A model generated the notes under the pieces. It did not search any database. It had not been told where the DNA came from and saw only the letters and a program-made list of their open reading frames with translations. Shown in pieces: positions 23,340 through 33,371 of a stretch of DNA of 64,000 bases. Positions within the stretch are counted from its first letter, which is position 1. Every line of letters starts with the position of its first letter. Made by a program: the position numbers and the translations under genes. The stretch is from Guadua angustifolia (Eukaryota > Streptophyta > Magnoliopsida > Poales > Poaceae), in assembly GCA_036346375.1 (NCBI GenBank), contig CM070511.1, positions 992,001-1,056,000 on the forward strand, given 5' to 3'.

Positions 23340-24738
23340 ATATCATTGTGAGGTCGCTTTCTTAGTTAGCATGGTCTTCAAAATTATTTTCTAAATCAAA
23401 CCAACAAATTGGTATTTAATAGTTTGTCTCTTCTCACCTTATTCTTAGGTTCTTACTCCTCTCCTTCTTTGAAACATTGCTTTGAAATTTAAATTGATCT
23501 TATCCCATTAAACTTCTTGAAAGCCATGGATTTTACGCAAGGAACCAAATCAAGGGGGGCGATGATCAAGCGTCGAAGAGTATATCCGAGAAGACTACCA
23601 TATAAGATAGGTTTGTGGTGCTCTACGGTGTTTGAGCATGCCATTCTCTTTTGGTTTAGCTACGTTTAGTCTGCGTATACTAGGATTTTGTTGCTTGTGT
23701 CTTGGGTATGTTGTACACTTGCCTCCAGCACGGTGTTACAACTGTACCTTAAGTTGAAAGCTTTATTTGGTTCTTTATTTTGTAGCCTTTTCGGCTATGT
23801 CTTTGGTTGACCTTTGTTCTTAGGTATTACCTTCTCCCCTAGAGGACCTTGCCACTTTCCTATTGCTTTTCCCTCTTACCTATTAAACCCTTGTCTTGCA
23901 TCGCAGAATGGTTGACACTAGATCGAGGCGAGTCGCGATTAGCGATGGATGCCAATGCTAATGCGGCGCTTGATGCCACCCGCCACCACCTCCTGTAGTG
24001 ATGGACGAGAACTTGGGACACTTCTTGGCAGCTCAGACTCAACTTATGAACACAATGATACGAGAATATGAACAATATGATGAATCGCCAGAATCGATCT
24101 GCAGATTGCCCTAGCAAACTTGTTGAACCAACAAAATCAAGGCTGCTGCTGCTTTATTCTTTCTTGCACCTCCTCGGCCGCCCTCGGTCAAGCTAGCGAA
24201 ATTCATGAGGACTCGTCGCCTACCTTCTCCAACTCCTCGAGAACCATTGGATGCGAGATGATTGGATTCGCTCCATTGAAAAGAAGCTCGCTATTGCTCG
24301 AGGTACGAGATCATGATAAGGTTCTTTATCTTTGCTCATCGGTTTGAAGGCACCGCCGTTGAATAGTGGGAGAACTACATTGCCGCCCATGATGACCCTC
24401 AAACCATCACTTGGGCGAGTTTTCACTGCTTTTCGCCATTCCCATATCCCCGATGGAAAGGTAGAGATGAAGAAGAATGAGTTCAGAGGAGCTAAAGCAA
24501 GAAGGGATGTCGGTGAGTGAATATCTCAATAAGTTCACTCGACTTGCTCGCTATGCACCGTAAGATGTAGCCACAGATGATGTTCGCGTAAAAGGTTCAA
24601 GCGTGGGCTCAACCAAAGTTTAAAGGTACAAGTGATTGGCAACGACTATGCAGATTTCCAAAGACTTGGTAGACAAAGCTATGCTCATTGAGGAGTCCCG
24701 TCGTGAGTGGGAAGAATCCCGCAAGAGGAAGATGATGC

Positions 24739-24743
24739 AACAT
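24739..24743. repeat. Target-site duplication AACAT, left
   Basis: It matches 27837-27841 across the solo LTR. The gag codons are continuous once one copy is removed. Confidence 0.92.
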
Positions 24744-27700
24744 TGTAACACCCCAATTTTTGCTTTTCTTGCATTTAAATGGTATTTTGAATTTTTGGGA
24801 ATTTCTGGAATTTATTTGGATTTATTTGGATTTATTGGAATTATTTGAATTTATTTTGAATTAAACCATTTATCAAATTAATTAAATAATAGAAAAGTTA
24901 AAATAAAATTTTGCTGAAAATATTTTATTTGAGTCACAAATGTCCTAAAATATTTTTGGGAATTTTTCCAGAATTTTTATAGTATTTTTAAAGCCCCAAA
25001 TGAATTATTTTATTTTCGAATTATTTTTATTCGAAAAGGAATTAAAATCCGAATGAACAGTGTTGGGCGAACAACATGGCGGCCTGTTCGGAAAAACCCT
25101 AACTCGCCATTGTTCGATCCGGATCCGACGGCTCACGCGTTACCACGTCACCCAATCCGAATCGGCCGGATTCCGCCGCCGTAGTGTGGGCCTCGGTTTC
25201 GCGCGATTCACGGACGTCGAAGGCACTATTTAAGGCGCCGCCACCCGTGTCGTGATCTCCACCTTGCGCCGCACCCAGCCGTACACCGCGCGCCGCCTGA
25301 GACGCCGCCGCCTCACCGCACGAGCTCGCCGAAGTCCCCGAAGCCTTCCGCCGAAGTTCTTTCGCGCTGTTCCACCGCCACCGGTCACCCTCCACCGTCG
25401 CCGTGCCACCCTCGAACTCACCTCGTCACGCCGCGACGGGGCGCTTACTTCTTCGCTGGAGAAGCACGAAGCGCCGCGCGCCGCGTCGTCATCTCGCCTC
25501 CGGTCGAACTACACGCCGCATAGCGTCGCCGAAGTTTCATGAAGCCGCCCGGGGACGATCATCATCCAAGCCGAGGTGAGCCCACGTCGCCTTTAGGAGC
25601 AAAGTGAACCCCATCTTCTAACCTCCGCCGTTAGATGTAGATCTAAGGGCGCCGTAGTGCCACGTCGCTCCTCTCTGTGCATGAGGCGCCGACAAAGGCG
25701 GCCCGCAAGTCGATCGCCGCAAGACGAAGCGATCGTGCGCGTCACCGACAGCGGACCCACATGTCGATCGACCGCGAAACCTTATTTACGAGACGCCGAC
25801 AAAGACGGGCCCACTCGTCGGCCGACGCACGCGTGCGTGTGGCGTCACCTCGATGTCATCTTGGCGTCACGGTGGGACCCACTTGTCGAGAGATAGCCGA
25901 AGTCGGCCGGCGTCCACGATGACGTCATGCCGGCGTCATCACGGAGCCGGTCGAGGCTGGCGTCGGCAAGGCCGCGTGTCGATTACGTGGTGGCGACACG
26001 TGTCACAGATGACGCAATAATTAATTTACCGAAAAGAAAAATCTTTATTTAATTCGGTTTATTAGTTTAAAATGTAATTTGAAACTTCAAACGCTTATAA
26101 CTTTTGCGTTTTAACTCCGATTTGAGTGATTCCAATTTCTATAAATTTGTAAAATTGTGATCTTTCTGTTTATGAATTTTATTTGAATTTTTGGGCACTG
26201 TTTGCCTACTGTTTATTTATTTTAATGTTTATGTATCGTTCTACGTGAGCGTTGAAGTCCCCGACGGTTTTAGAGGAGAGGTTCGACCCAGAGCAAGCTC
26301 AGAACGGAACCAGCACTTTTGAAGGCAAGTTGTGTTTGATCATGTTGAACCTATTAGAGCAAATTATTTTGATTTAAACTATTGCATGCTAATTTGATAG
26401 AAATGAGTTTGAATAAGTTTTGGGATTAGCTAAATGCCTAGTTGTTTGTATGCTACCTTGTCGTATATAATTGTAGGCCATGAATCCTTTGTCACCCTAG
26501 GTTATGGATTAATAGTTGGACATTAATAAATTGCCAACATGGGTTGAGTAGACCGAAGTAGTATGCTTAGCCCTGCCACGTGGACATTTCCTGATTTTGG
26601 AATACCAAAGTGAATACTAACTTAATGAGATATTGAATATGCTTTGTGAATGAGACATGTGTTATTGAGTTGATGATGGCACGTGGTGCAATGGTAAAGA
26701 AGGGGTGGGAAAATGATTTAGGCGGGGCAAATGGCAAGATTGTTTCTAGTGGGCCAAGAGTGGCAATGGCGGTCATATTTGGTTTTATTGGTTTTGGATA
26801 ATTGAGATCACACTTGGTTAGTCTTGCCTCGGTCAACTAAGGACTTAACCTTGCGAGCATTTGAGTGAGTCTCTCATACAGCCACAAGCTCAAGTAATGG
26901 GACGGGCTTAGGTGAGTAAACCGGGAAATCTATTCTTTGGTCTTGTCGTGGTGGTGTGAGGCAGGAGAAGCGGAATGAGAACTCACATGGCGCAAGAGGG
27001 GCACAGGTGTGGTAACCAGTCCCTCCAAAGTGTTGAAACCTTAGCGCAAGCGTCTTGGGTTTAGATGGAACTTTGGAAAGGCTTCACGGTTATTTGCCTT
27101 GGTGGTATTTGTTGTATCTTGTGGGTAAAGTGTATATCCTTTGCGAGTGTACAACCTATTGAATAGCCGTGCTCACGTAATGAGCATCGCTTCGTGATTA
27201 CGGTCAAGGGTTAGATTTTCATGAAAATGAATTGTTTATGGAAAATGCTTGGGGTTGGTAATGAGGAACTTGACATAGGATGGAAATATGATTGTGATTA
27301 AAATGTTTGTGAAAGCTACTATTCTTATTCTTGTTTCTTTGCTTTGCAAATTATTCTTATTATTCTTAAATCTTTGTCTTGCTCATGAACCATAGCCTAT
27401 CCTTTGTACTAAGCCATGCATGTAGAATATTAGAATTGCATTCTGTGCATGACTTGCTGAGTGCTCAAAGTACTCACCCCACAACAACACAACTTCAGTT
27501 GAAGAAGAAGCAAACCCTGCTCAGGAGGAGGAGTATCAGGAGGAGCCGACAAACTAGGGAGCGAGCCCAGTCAGTTGCCTGTGGCAAATTGGTTGGCGCC
27601 ACGAGTTTATTTTATTTCCGCTGCATTTGAATATTTTAATAAGTCTTCGCCCTGCGAGGCGTATCTTTGTAACTTGACCATAAGGTCGATTAACTAGTTT

Positions 27701-27836
27701 GAGTATTTAATCAAAGTACTTATTATTTCGTTGGTTATATTTGTGATATGTACCAATGTTGAGGCTGTGTGCACTAGTGTGATCTGGACTAGTGCTGAAT
27801 ACCTGAGGGTCGGATTTGCAAATTCGGGTCCCGACA
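24744..27836 (+). mobile_element. Solo LTR (family 4), nested in gag
   Basis: It runs TGTAACACCCC to GGGTCCCGACA, 3093 bases, with a perfect TSD AACAT and no internal region. Ends and several blocks resemble families 1 and 3, but much of the body differs. It contains a TATA-like CTATTTAAG (25225-25233) in a GC-rich stretch and the CTCCGATT...GATCT module (26112-26163). It is the product of LTR-LTR recombination after insertion into the family-1 gag, so it is younger than that element. Confidence 0.93.
25225..25233 (+). promoter_or_regulatory. TATA-like box in solo LTR
   Basis: CTATTTAAG lies about 480 bases into the LTR, at a position equivalent to the family-1 motif. Confidence 0.5.
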
Positions 27837-28289
27837 AACATGGAGCTCATCAGACTCACCCGCAGAGAGCCAGTCCAATGCTCAACACCGCTTTCGTTTC
27901 ACTACTCCTTCATCAGCATTCAGAACCCCTGCACCAGCACCTCGCCCAGCTCTTTCATGCAACCCTAACATCAACGCCAACAGCAATCCGCCTCAGAGGA
28001 CCAGTAATCCAGCCGCGGGAGTGACATGCTTCAATTGCAATGAGCGTGGTCATTATGCTAATAATTGCCCCAGGAAGCAAGCTGTGACGCCCATTCGTTT
28101 CAACTTGGAATCGACACTACCAAGACCCCGCACTGAGGAGCGGGGCGTGGAGCATCCTGGACCCCAAATCAAGCTACCGTGACTCCACCGTGCATTGGAA
28201 GAGGTCGCGTGAATCATGTCACCACCGAGGATGCCCGGTCGCATCGGGCGTCATACTAGGTAAGCTCCTAGTCAACTCAAAGATCCGCC

Positions 28290-28684
28290 ATGGTTTTATT
28301 TGATTACGGAGCTACGATTCGCTTGTTTCTCGAATTTTGCTGCAAATCATCACTTAAAGACAAGGCCTTTGAAAACTGTTTTATTGGTGCAATCACCTGG
28401 TTCGGATTTGAGTACGAACCAAGGCTGCCCCGAAGTTAAGATATTAATCGGAGGGGTAGAATTCTTAGCCAACCTCATTGTCCTAGACACCAAATCCCTA
28501 GATATAATCCTAGGAATGGATTGGCTCTCCAAGAACCAAGCAGTTTTGGATTGTGGAAATAGAGAGATCACATTAACCAGTCCGGATGGAACAAAGCTAA
28601 AGTTTCAAGTCTAGTGGATCACCCAAAGGAATAAAAGTTTGTAGTGCCAAAGGAATAAATTTGGAAGATGTGCCAATTGCTAGA
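28290..28684 (+). pseudogene. Protease region, plus-strand family-1 element
   Basis: It starts near the ATG at 28290. The active-site loop reads DYGA where DSGA is expected. The conserved VKILIGGVEFLANLIVLDTK and IILGMDWL segments follow. A stop lies near 28612, before the linker to reverse transcriptase. The aspartic protease cleaves the Gag-Pol polyprotein. The altered serine and the stop suggest inactivity. Confidence 0.8.
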
Positions 28685-29660
28685 GATTTTCCTGATGTGT
28701 TTCCAGATGAGTTGCCCGGAATGCCACCGGATAGAGATATAGAGTTCTTGATTGAGCTAGTTCCTGGAACGCCACCCATTTCAAGAGACCAGTATAGGAT
28801 GCTCGCTAATGAGTTAGCCAAGTAAAGAAACAGATCAAAGAGTTGCAAGATCGGGGTTTTGTTAGACCAAGTTCTTCGCCATGGGGAGCCCAGTTCTTCT
28901 AGTGGAAAAGAAGGATGGAACTCAGAGGATGTGTGTAGATTATCGTGCTCTAAATGAGGTCACCATTAAGAACAAGTACCCTCCGCCAAGGATTGATGAT
29001 TTGTTTGACCAGCTTCAAGGAGCAGGAGTATTCTCGAAGATTGACTTGAGGTCGTTACCATCGAGTTGAAGATTAAGTAGAGAGGATATACCCAAAACAC
29101 TTTTGTGACTCGGTATGGACGGTATGAGTATACCGTGATGTCTTTTGGTTTGACCAATGCCCCTGCCTATTTCATGACCCTAATGAATAAAGTATTTATG
29201 GAATATTTAGACAAGTTTGTCGTTGTCTTTATCGATGACATTCTGGTCTATTCCAAGAGTGAGGCAGAACATGAGGATCACTTGCGGAAAGTATTGACAA
29301 AGCTAAGAGAACATCAACTCTATGCTAAGTTTAGCAAATGTGAGTTTTGGATGAAGGAAGTTGCATTCCTAGGTCATGTTATATCAGCCGAAGGTGTCGC
29401 CGTTGACCCGGGTAAAGTACGAGATGTGCTCAATTGGGAGTCGCCCAAGACGGTAACCCAAGTCAGAAGTTTCCTTGGAATGGCAGGATATTATCGCCGT
29501 TTCATAGAGGATTTTTCCAGAAAAGCTAGACCGCTCACCCAACTTTTGAAAAAGGAGAAGAAATTTGCTTGGACATTAGAGTGTGAGCAAAGTTTTCAGG
29601 AGCTAAAGAAGTGTTTGACAACTGCCCCAGTGCTTGTTTTGCTAGATATCAGAAAGGATT
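28685..29660 (+). pseudogene. Reverse transcriptase, plus-strand family-1 element
   Basis: It begins with FPDVFPDELPGMPPD near 28690. KKDGTQRMCVDYRALNEV follows at about 28912-28965, and SFGLTNAPAYFMTLMNKVF at about 29140-29200. The catalytic FIDD lies at 29228-29239, then the thumb region FLGHVISAEGVAVDP and SFLGMAGYYRRFIEDFS. A small deletion or frame break near 29050-29100 separates palm halves, and further breaks lie near 28825 and 28890. From 29105 to 29944 the frame is open through reverse transcriptase into RNase H. This is the best-kept pol copy of family 1 here. Confidence 0.88.
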
Positions 29661-30000
29661 TTGAGATATTCTGTGACGCATCCCGTCAAGGACTCGGTTG
29701 TGTGCTAATGCAAGATAAGAAGGTAGTGGCGTATGCTTCGCGTCAATTAAGGCCACATGAAGGCAACTATCCGACCCATGATTTAGAATTGGCTGCCGTA
29801 GTGCATGCTTTAAAGATTTGGTGTCATTACCTCATCGGTAATCGTTGTGAGGTGTACACCGATCATAAGAGCCCAAGTACATTTTACCCAAGCCGAACTC
29901 AATATGAGGCAAAGAAGATGGTTAGAGTTAATCAAGGACTATGACATTGGTATTCATTATCATCCGTGCAAAGCCAATGTCGAGTGATGCTTTGAGTAGA
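29660..30000 (+). pseudogene. RNase H, plus-strand family-1 element
   Basis: The first catalytic aspartate is in FCDASRQGLGCVLMQ near 29672. The THDLELAAVVHALKIWCHYL block and the YTDHK stretch follow. The frame breaks at about 29890 just after the TDHKS motif, and the tail continues in another frame (DYDIGIHYHPCKANV type). It degrades the RNA strand in RNA-DNA hybrids during reverse transcription. Confidence 0.82.
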
Positions 30001-30049
30001 AAGAGTTCTTGCAATACCTTGACGATTAAGGAAAGTCACCAAAGACTCT

Positions 30050-30579
30050 ATGAGGAATTTGAAGCTCGATCTAGAAGTGGTGCAAGAAGGTTACTTAGCA
30101 ACTTTGGAAGTCGTCCAACATTGGAAGATCGATCCGGAAGCCCAAGCCGATGATGCCGATATCAAGGAGATCAAGAGTAATATGAAGAAAGGAAAAGCCC
30201 CAGGATTCACTGAAGATGAAAAAGGTACTGTTTGGTATGAAAAACGCATTTGTGTACCTGATCAGAAAGAGCTCAAGGAGCTGTTACTCAAAGAAGCACA
30301 TGAGACTTTATATTCCATCCACCCAGGAAGTACCAAGATGTATCAAGATCTCAAGGAAAGGTACTGGTGGCCTAGTATGAAGCGTGAGATTGCAGAATAT
30401 GTTGCTCTTTGTGATGTTTGCCAGAAGGTTAAAGCGAGCATCGAGGCCACAGGATTGCTTCAGCCATTGAAGATTCCAGAGTGGAAGTGGGAAGAAATTG
30501 GTATGGATTTTATTACCGGACTTCCTAAGACCCAAGCAACTCATCTGGATTTTATTACCGGACTTCCTAAGACCCAAGC
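30050..30579 (+). pseudogene. Integrase N-terminal part, truncated at junction
   Basis: An open frame holds the H2C2 zinc finger (HETLYSIHPGSTKMYQDL followed by CDVCQKVK) at about 30285-30435. The core domain start WEEIGMDFITGLPKT follows. The core is then cut. A 34-base stretch coding the last residues is duplicated at 30504-30537 and 30546-30579, and beyond it the sequence is a minus-strand family-3 reverse transcriptase. The catalytic D-D-E residues of the core beyond the first are absent. Confidence 0.85.
30504..30579 (+). repeat. 34-base direct duplication at element junction
   Basis: Identical copies lie at 30504-30537 and 30546-30579 (start TGGATTTTATTACC, end GACCCAAGC) with an 8-base spacer. 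The second copy abuts the breakpoint between the two converging elements. Confidence 0.9.
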
Positions 30580-31430
30580 CAAAAATCATACTATCCAAAT
30601 CGCGTAGAGAAGGCAATCCTAGAAACATCCTTCACATGACTCCTCAATTGATGATAACCTAAGCGAAGTTTTTATCCTAGAGAAATTCCAACTCTCTCCT
30701 CAATTATCCAATCACGTTGTTGATCTTGACATTTGATACTTGTTTTCGATCTTTTCTTGATTAGGCACGATTCAGGGCACTCTACCGATCTTCCATTTTC
30801 CTATTTGATAGACAAGAGCTCCCATGGTACGTACTGGTCTTCTCGAAACTCTTCCTAGTAATTTTTCTATATGCTTTTCCATTTCACACTAACTCCTTGG
30901 TAGGCATTGACATGGTCTTTTCTCTATTGGGCTATACCAGGCAAATTCTTGGAAAATATATCAAAGTATTTTCTGACATTTGGCGTACCTTCTAATTGGC
31001 AAATTCCACACCATTATCCATCAGTTGGCTAACACGAACTATTATCATTTGAATTTTCCCTTCTTATTTTCAGGGTTTTAAATTGATATACTCTTCACCA
31101 AAATAGCCTTATGTTTGAGTATCTAACTAATTCCAAGAATAACCTAAATATCCAACACAATATGATTTGCTTGGAACTCTACCCTCTCAACAAGCACTGA
31201 ATTTCCAACATCCTGTTTAAATCTCGCACAACTGAGCACTTACTGACAATGACAAATCCTATGATTAGCAAGCTCTCACTAGGTACCACTAAACTAACCA
31301 CCCTTGCACATGGATCATTTCCAGGTGAATCATAACTCAAGAATACTCTTAGAGAAATATCTAATCTTCATTTTACCTTATTGCTTTTCCTTCCAATACC
31401 CTGTATACCAATGTATCAATCATTTCTACT

Positions 31431-31462
<32 letters not shown>

Positions 31463-31560
31463 TTGACAAGGAAACCTTCCCATGGAATTTATCACTAATC
31501 TCTTTACTTTGCAAATAAGGTTATGATATTACCCTAAGTAAACTCATGGCTCCTAACTTC
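30580..31560 (-). pseudogene. Decayed protease/reverse transcriptase, family 3
   Basis: Minus-strand translation in shifting frames shows relics. These are a reverse transcriptase GYHQL...AFSTRFG stretch near the junction, a PWGA-like stretch near 30830, and a FFDIFSKNLPGIA-type start near 30960. A protease-like VERVEFQANHIVLDI...VILGIS stretch lies near 31100-31180. Many stops and frameshifts are present. A (TTA)n run at about 31433-31463 lies inside it. Confidence 0.65.
31433..31463. repeat. (TTA)n microsatellite
   Basis: About ten ATT/TTA units in a row lie within the decayed family-3 pol. No function is inferred. Confidence 0.9.
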
Positions 31561-31578
31561 CTTGATTTAGTATTGATG

Positions 31579-32790
31579 CTAGGGCTTCGATAGGGACGGA
31601 ATTGGAATTGACTTGAGCCGACATGGTTGCTTTCCGTGAGGGCATTGGCTGGCAACATGCTCGTGTTTGTGGCAAAGATAGCGGAGTCTAGGGTGAATTT
31701 TCTTTCTTGAGCGTTCGTTGATTGGAGTATCGTGTTTACTTAGACGCATCTTCTTCAATTTATTCTCTCGGCAAATTTCTCTTGCAACTTTTCTGCCCAC
31801 TCTTGGCACTATATACCGTACTGAGGTAACTTCTGGTATATCTTCGACTATATAAACTATTTGTCTCCTCTGTGGACATCGGTTAGCGTAATGACCTTTT
31901 CGGTGACAGTTGTAGCACTCAATGCTTCTCTTCTTGCGATTCGTTACTTCCTGATTCGCAACACATTCCCCTAATAGAACGATCTTCCTCGCCATACAAG
32001 GGACCTACTGTGGGTGATGGCTACCTACTGGTTTCTTAGTTAAGGTCGATAGGTTCAGAAGGGTGCATTTTTATTTCTTCACAGCAAATGCGTGCGCGAT
32101 CTTCTGACTTGTTTAGTTGATAACACTTCAAAGAACATCGTCTAGATCTCGAATAAGGTATAGGGATAGCATTCTTCTCCGAATTCACTATGACCATACC
32201 ATTCCTTGGTGTAGCTCAGAAATCATGAAAGGCAACAATAAATTCCCTCCAAGTGATTTTCTGTGGGGCTTCATGGTTAGCACGATAGCCTATCCACTAT
32301 TCGGTGGCAACTCCTCGTAACTGGTATGAAGCATATAAGACCTTCCCATCACTTCTGCACTGAGCTAGGAGTAGCTTCCTCTCAATAGTCTCGAGCCAAT
32401 CCTCTGCTTCTAAAGGTGGAACATTTCCTTAGAATGTTGGTGGACGAGTCTTTATGAATTCTAATCACCTTGAGTCTACACAAGGATCACTAATAACAGT
32501 TCGAGATGCTTTGCTGACATTAGCTTGGTTAGTCCTATTCGGTATTTGCTTTATCATTGCTTGCATCAGCTGGGTCTGAGTAGCCAAAAACTCTTTGAAC
32601 TCTGCATATCTATTGGTATTGACGGTTTGAAAAATTGATCCATCCTTAGAGTTTCTATTGAGTTGATTTTCACTTCCACTAGCTTCATTGCTTTCACTAT
32701 TACGGCGAATGCCGCTTGGTTACCTCAAATGGGGTTAGGAAAGAGGGAAGATAGCATAGGTAAGGAGTAAGAATCCTAACACAGGGAAGA
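31579..32790 (-). pseudogene. Gag with zinc knuckle, family 3 (decayed)
   Basis: The C-terminal open part (31579-31995) has a CCHC knuckle CYNCHRKGHYANRC. A degenerate second one follows (YLCHKHEHVASQCP; the first cysteine of the pair is lost). Upstream, broken frames show FLATQTQLMQAMIKQIPNR and a WLETIERKLLLAQ...KVLYASYQLRG stretch, the counterpart of the family-1 capsid region. Stops occur throughout. Confidence 0.75.
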
Positions 32791-33354
32791 TAGTTTTAAC
32801 CCAATCAACTTAGACAATCAATATTAATAACTTGGTATGGTTGCTTATATAAGCCTAAAAGCTTTGCAACACATACTGCACACTCAGCAACAAGAAAAAC
32901 CGATTCAACCTATACACACAAAACTACCGTCTACATGGGCGACACTCCTATCTTAGAAAACGCGACTCCCACACATGAGTCTCAACTGGCTACTTGAAGC
33001 ACCGAGTCTTCTAGCTCTTGATACACTTCGTTGTTCCGCTCTTCCATGGGCTTGATGATTTCTCCCTTCATGATCATATGGTAGCAGCAGGCGCTTGATG
33101 TCATCTTCTAAAGTGTGGTATATCGTTTTTCTACTTAAGATAACTCAGGTAAGATTTTAACTCAATTCAGCAGAGGTAAGAGAAAGAAATTTCAGCAAGG
33201 GAAAAGAGAGAATTTTTGGTAAGGACAGAAATAGAAGAATGAGATAAGTCGAGAACACATTATTCTTCTAGGTTAGATCTTTTACTTTAGAAAATAATTT
33301 TGAAGGACCTATAGGGACGACCAACTATCCAGGGTTGAGACCTACAGTCAGTAT

Positions 33355-33367
33355 GGCTCTGACACCA
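33355..33367 (-). promoter_or_regulatory. Primer binding site, family 3
   Basis: The minus strand reads TGGTGTCAGAGCC, one substitution from the initiator tRNA-Met match, 4 bases from the LTR end at 33372. Confidence 0.85.
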
Positions 33368-33371
33368 CCTC

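Larger units (their letters stand above)
23945..28101 (+). pseudogene. Gag, split by a solo LTR (family 1)
   Basis: The start is the ATG at 23945 (ATGGATGCCAATGC), as in the minus-strand copy. The first half ends at 24743 in the codons for MMQH. After the 3.1-kb solo LTR, reading resumes at 27842 in the continuation of the same basic, proline-rich region. The CCHC knuckle CFNCNERGHYANNC lies at 28027-28068. Internal stops and frame changes occur near 23993, 24100-24180 and 24360-24500, so the gag was also damaged by small lesions. Some of these may be sequence errors. Confidence 0.85.
20428..30579 (+). mobile_element. Family-1 chromovirus, plus strand, 3'-truncated
   Basis: A complete 5' LTR (20428-23323) is followed by PBS, leader, gag, protease, reverse transcriptase, RNase H and the start of integrase. 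The element is cut at about 30579 inside the integrase core, where a minus-strand family-3 remnant begins. The gag is split by a solo LTR (24744-27836). Coding similarity to the minus-strand copy at 3433-8553 is close throughout. No 3' LTR in the proper orientation is present; instead an inverted family-1 LTR closes the block at 39286. Confidence 0.9.
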
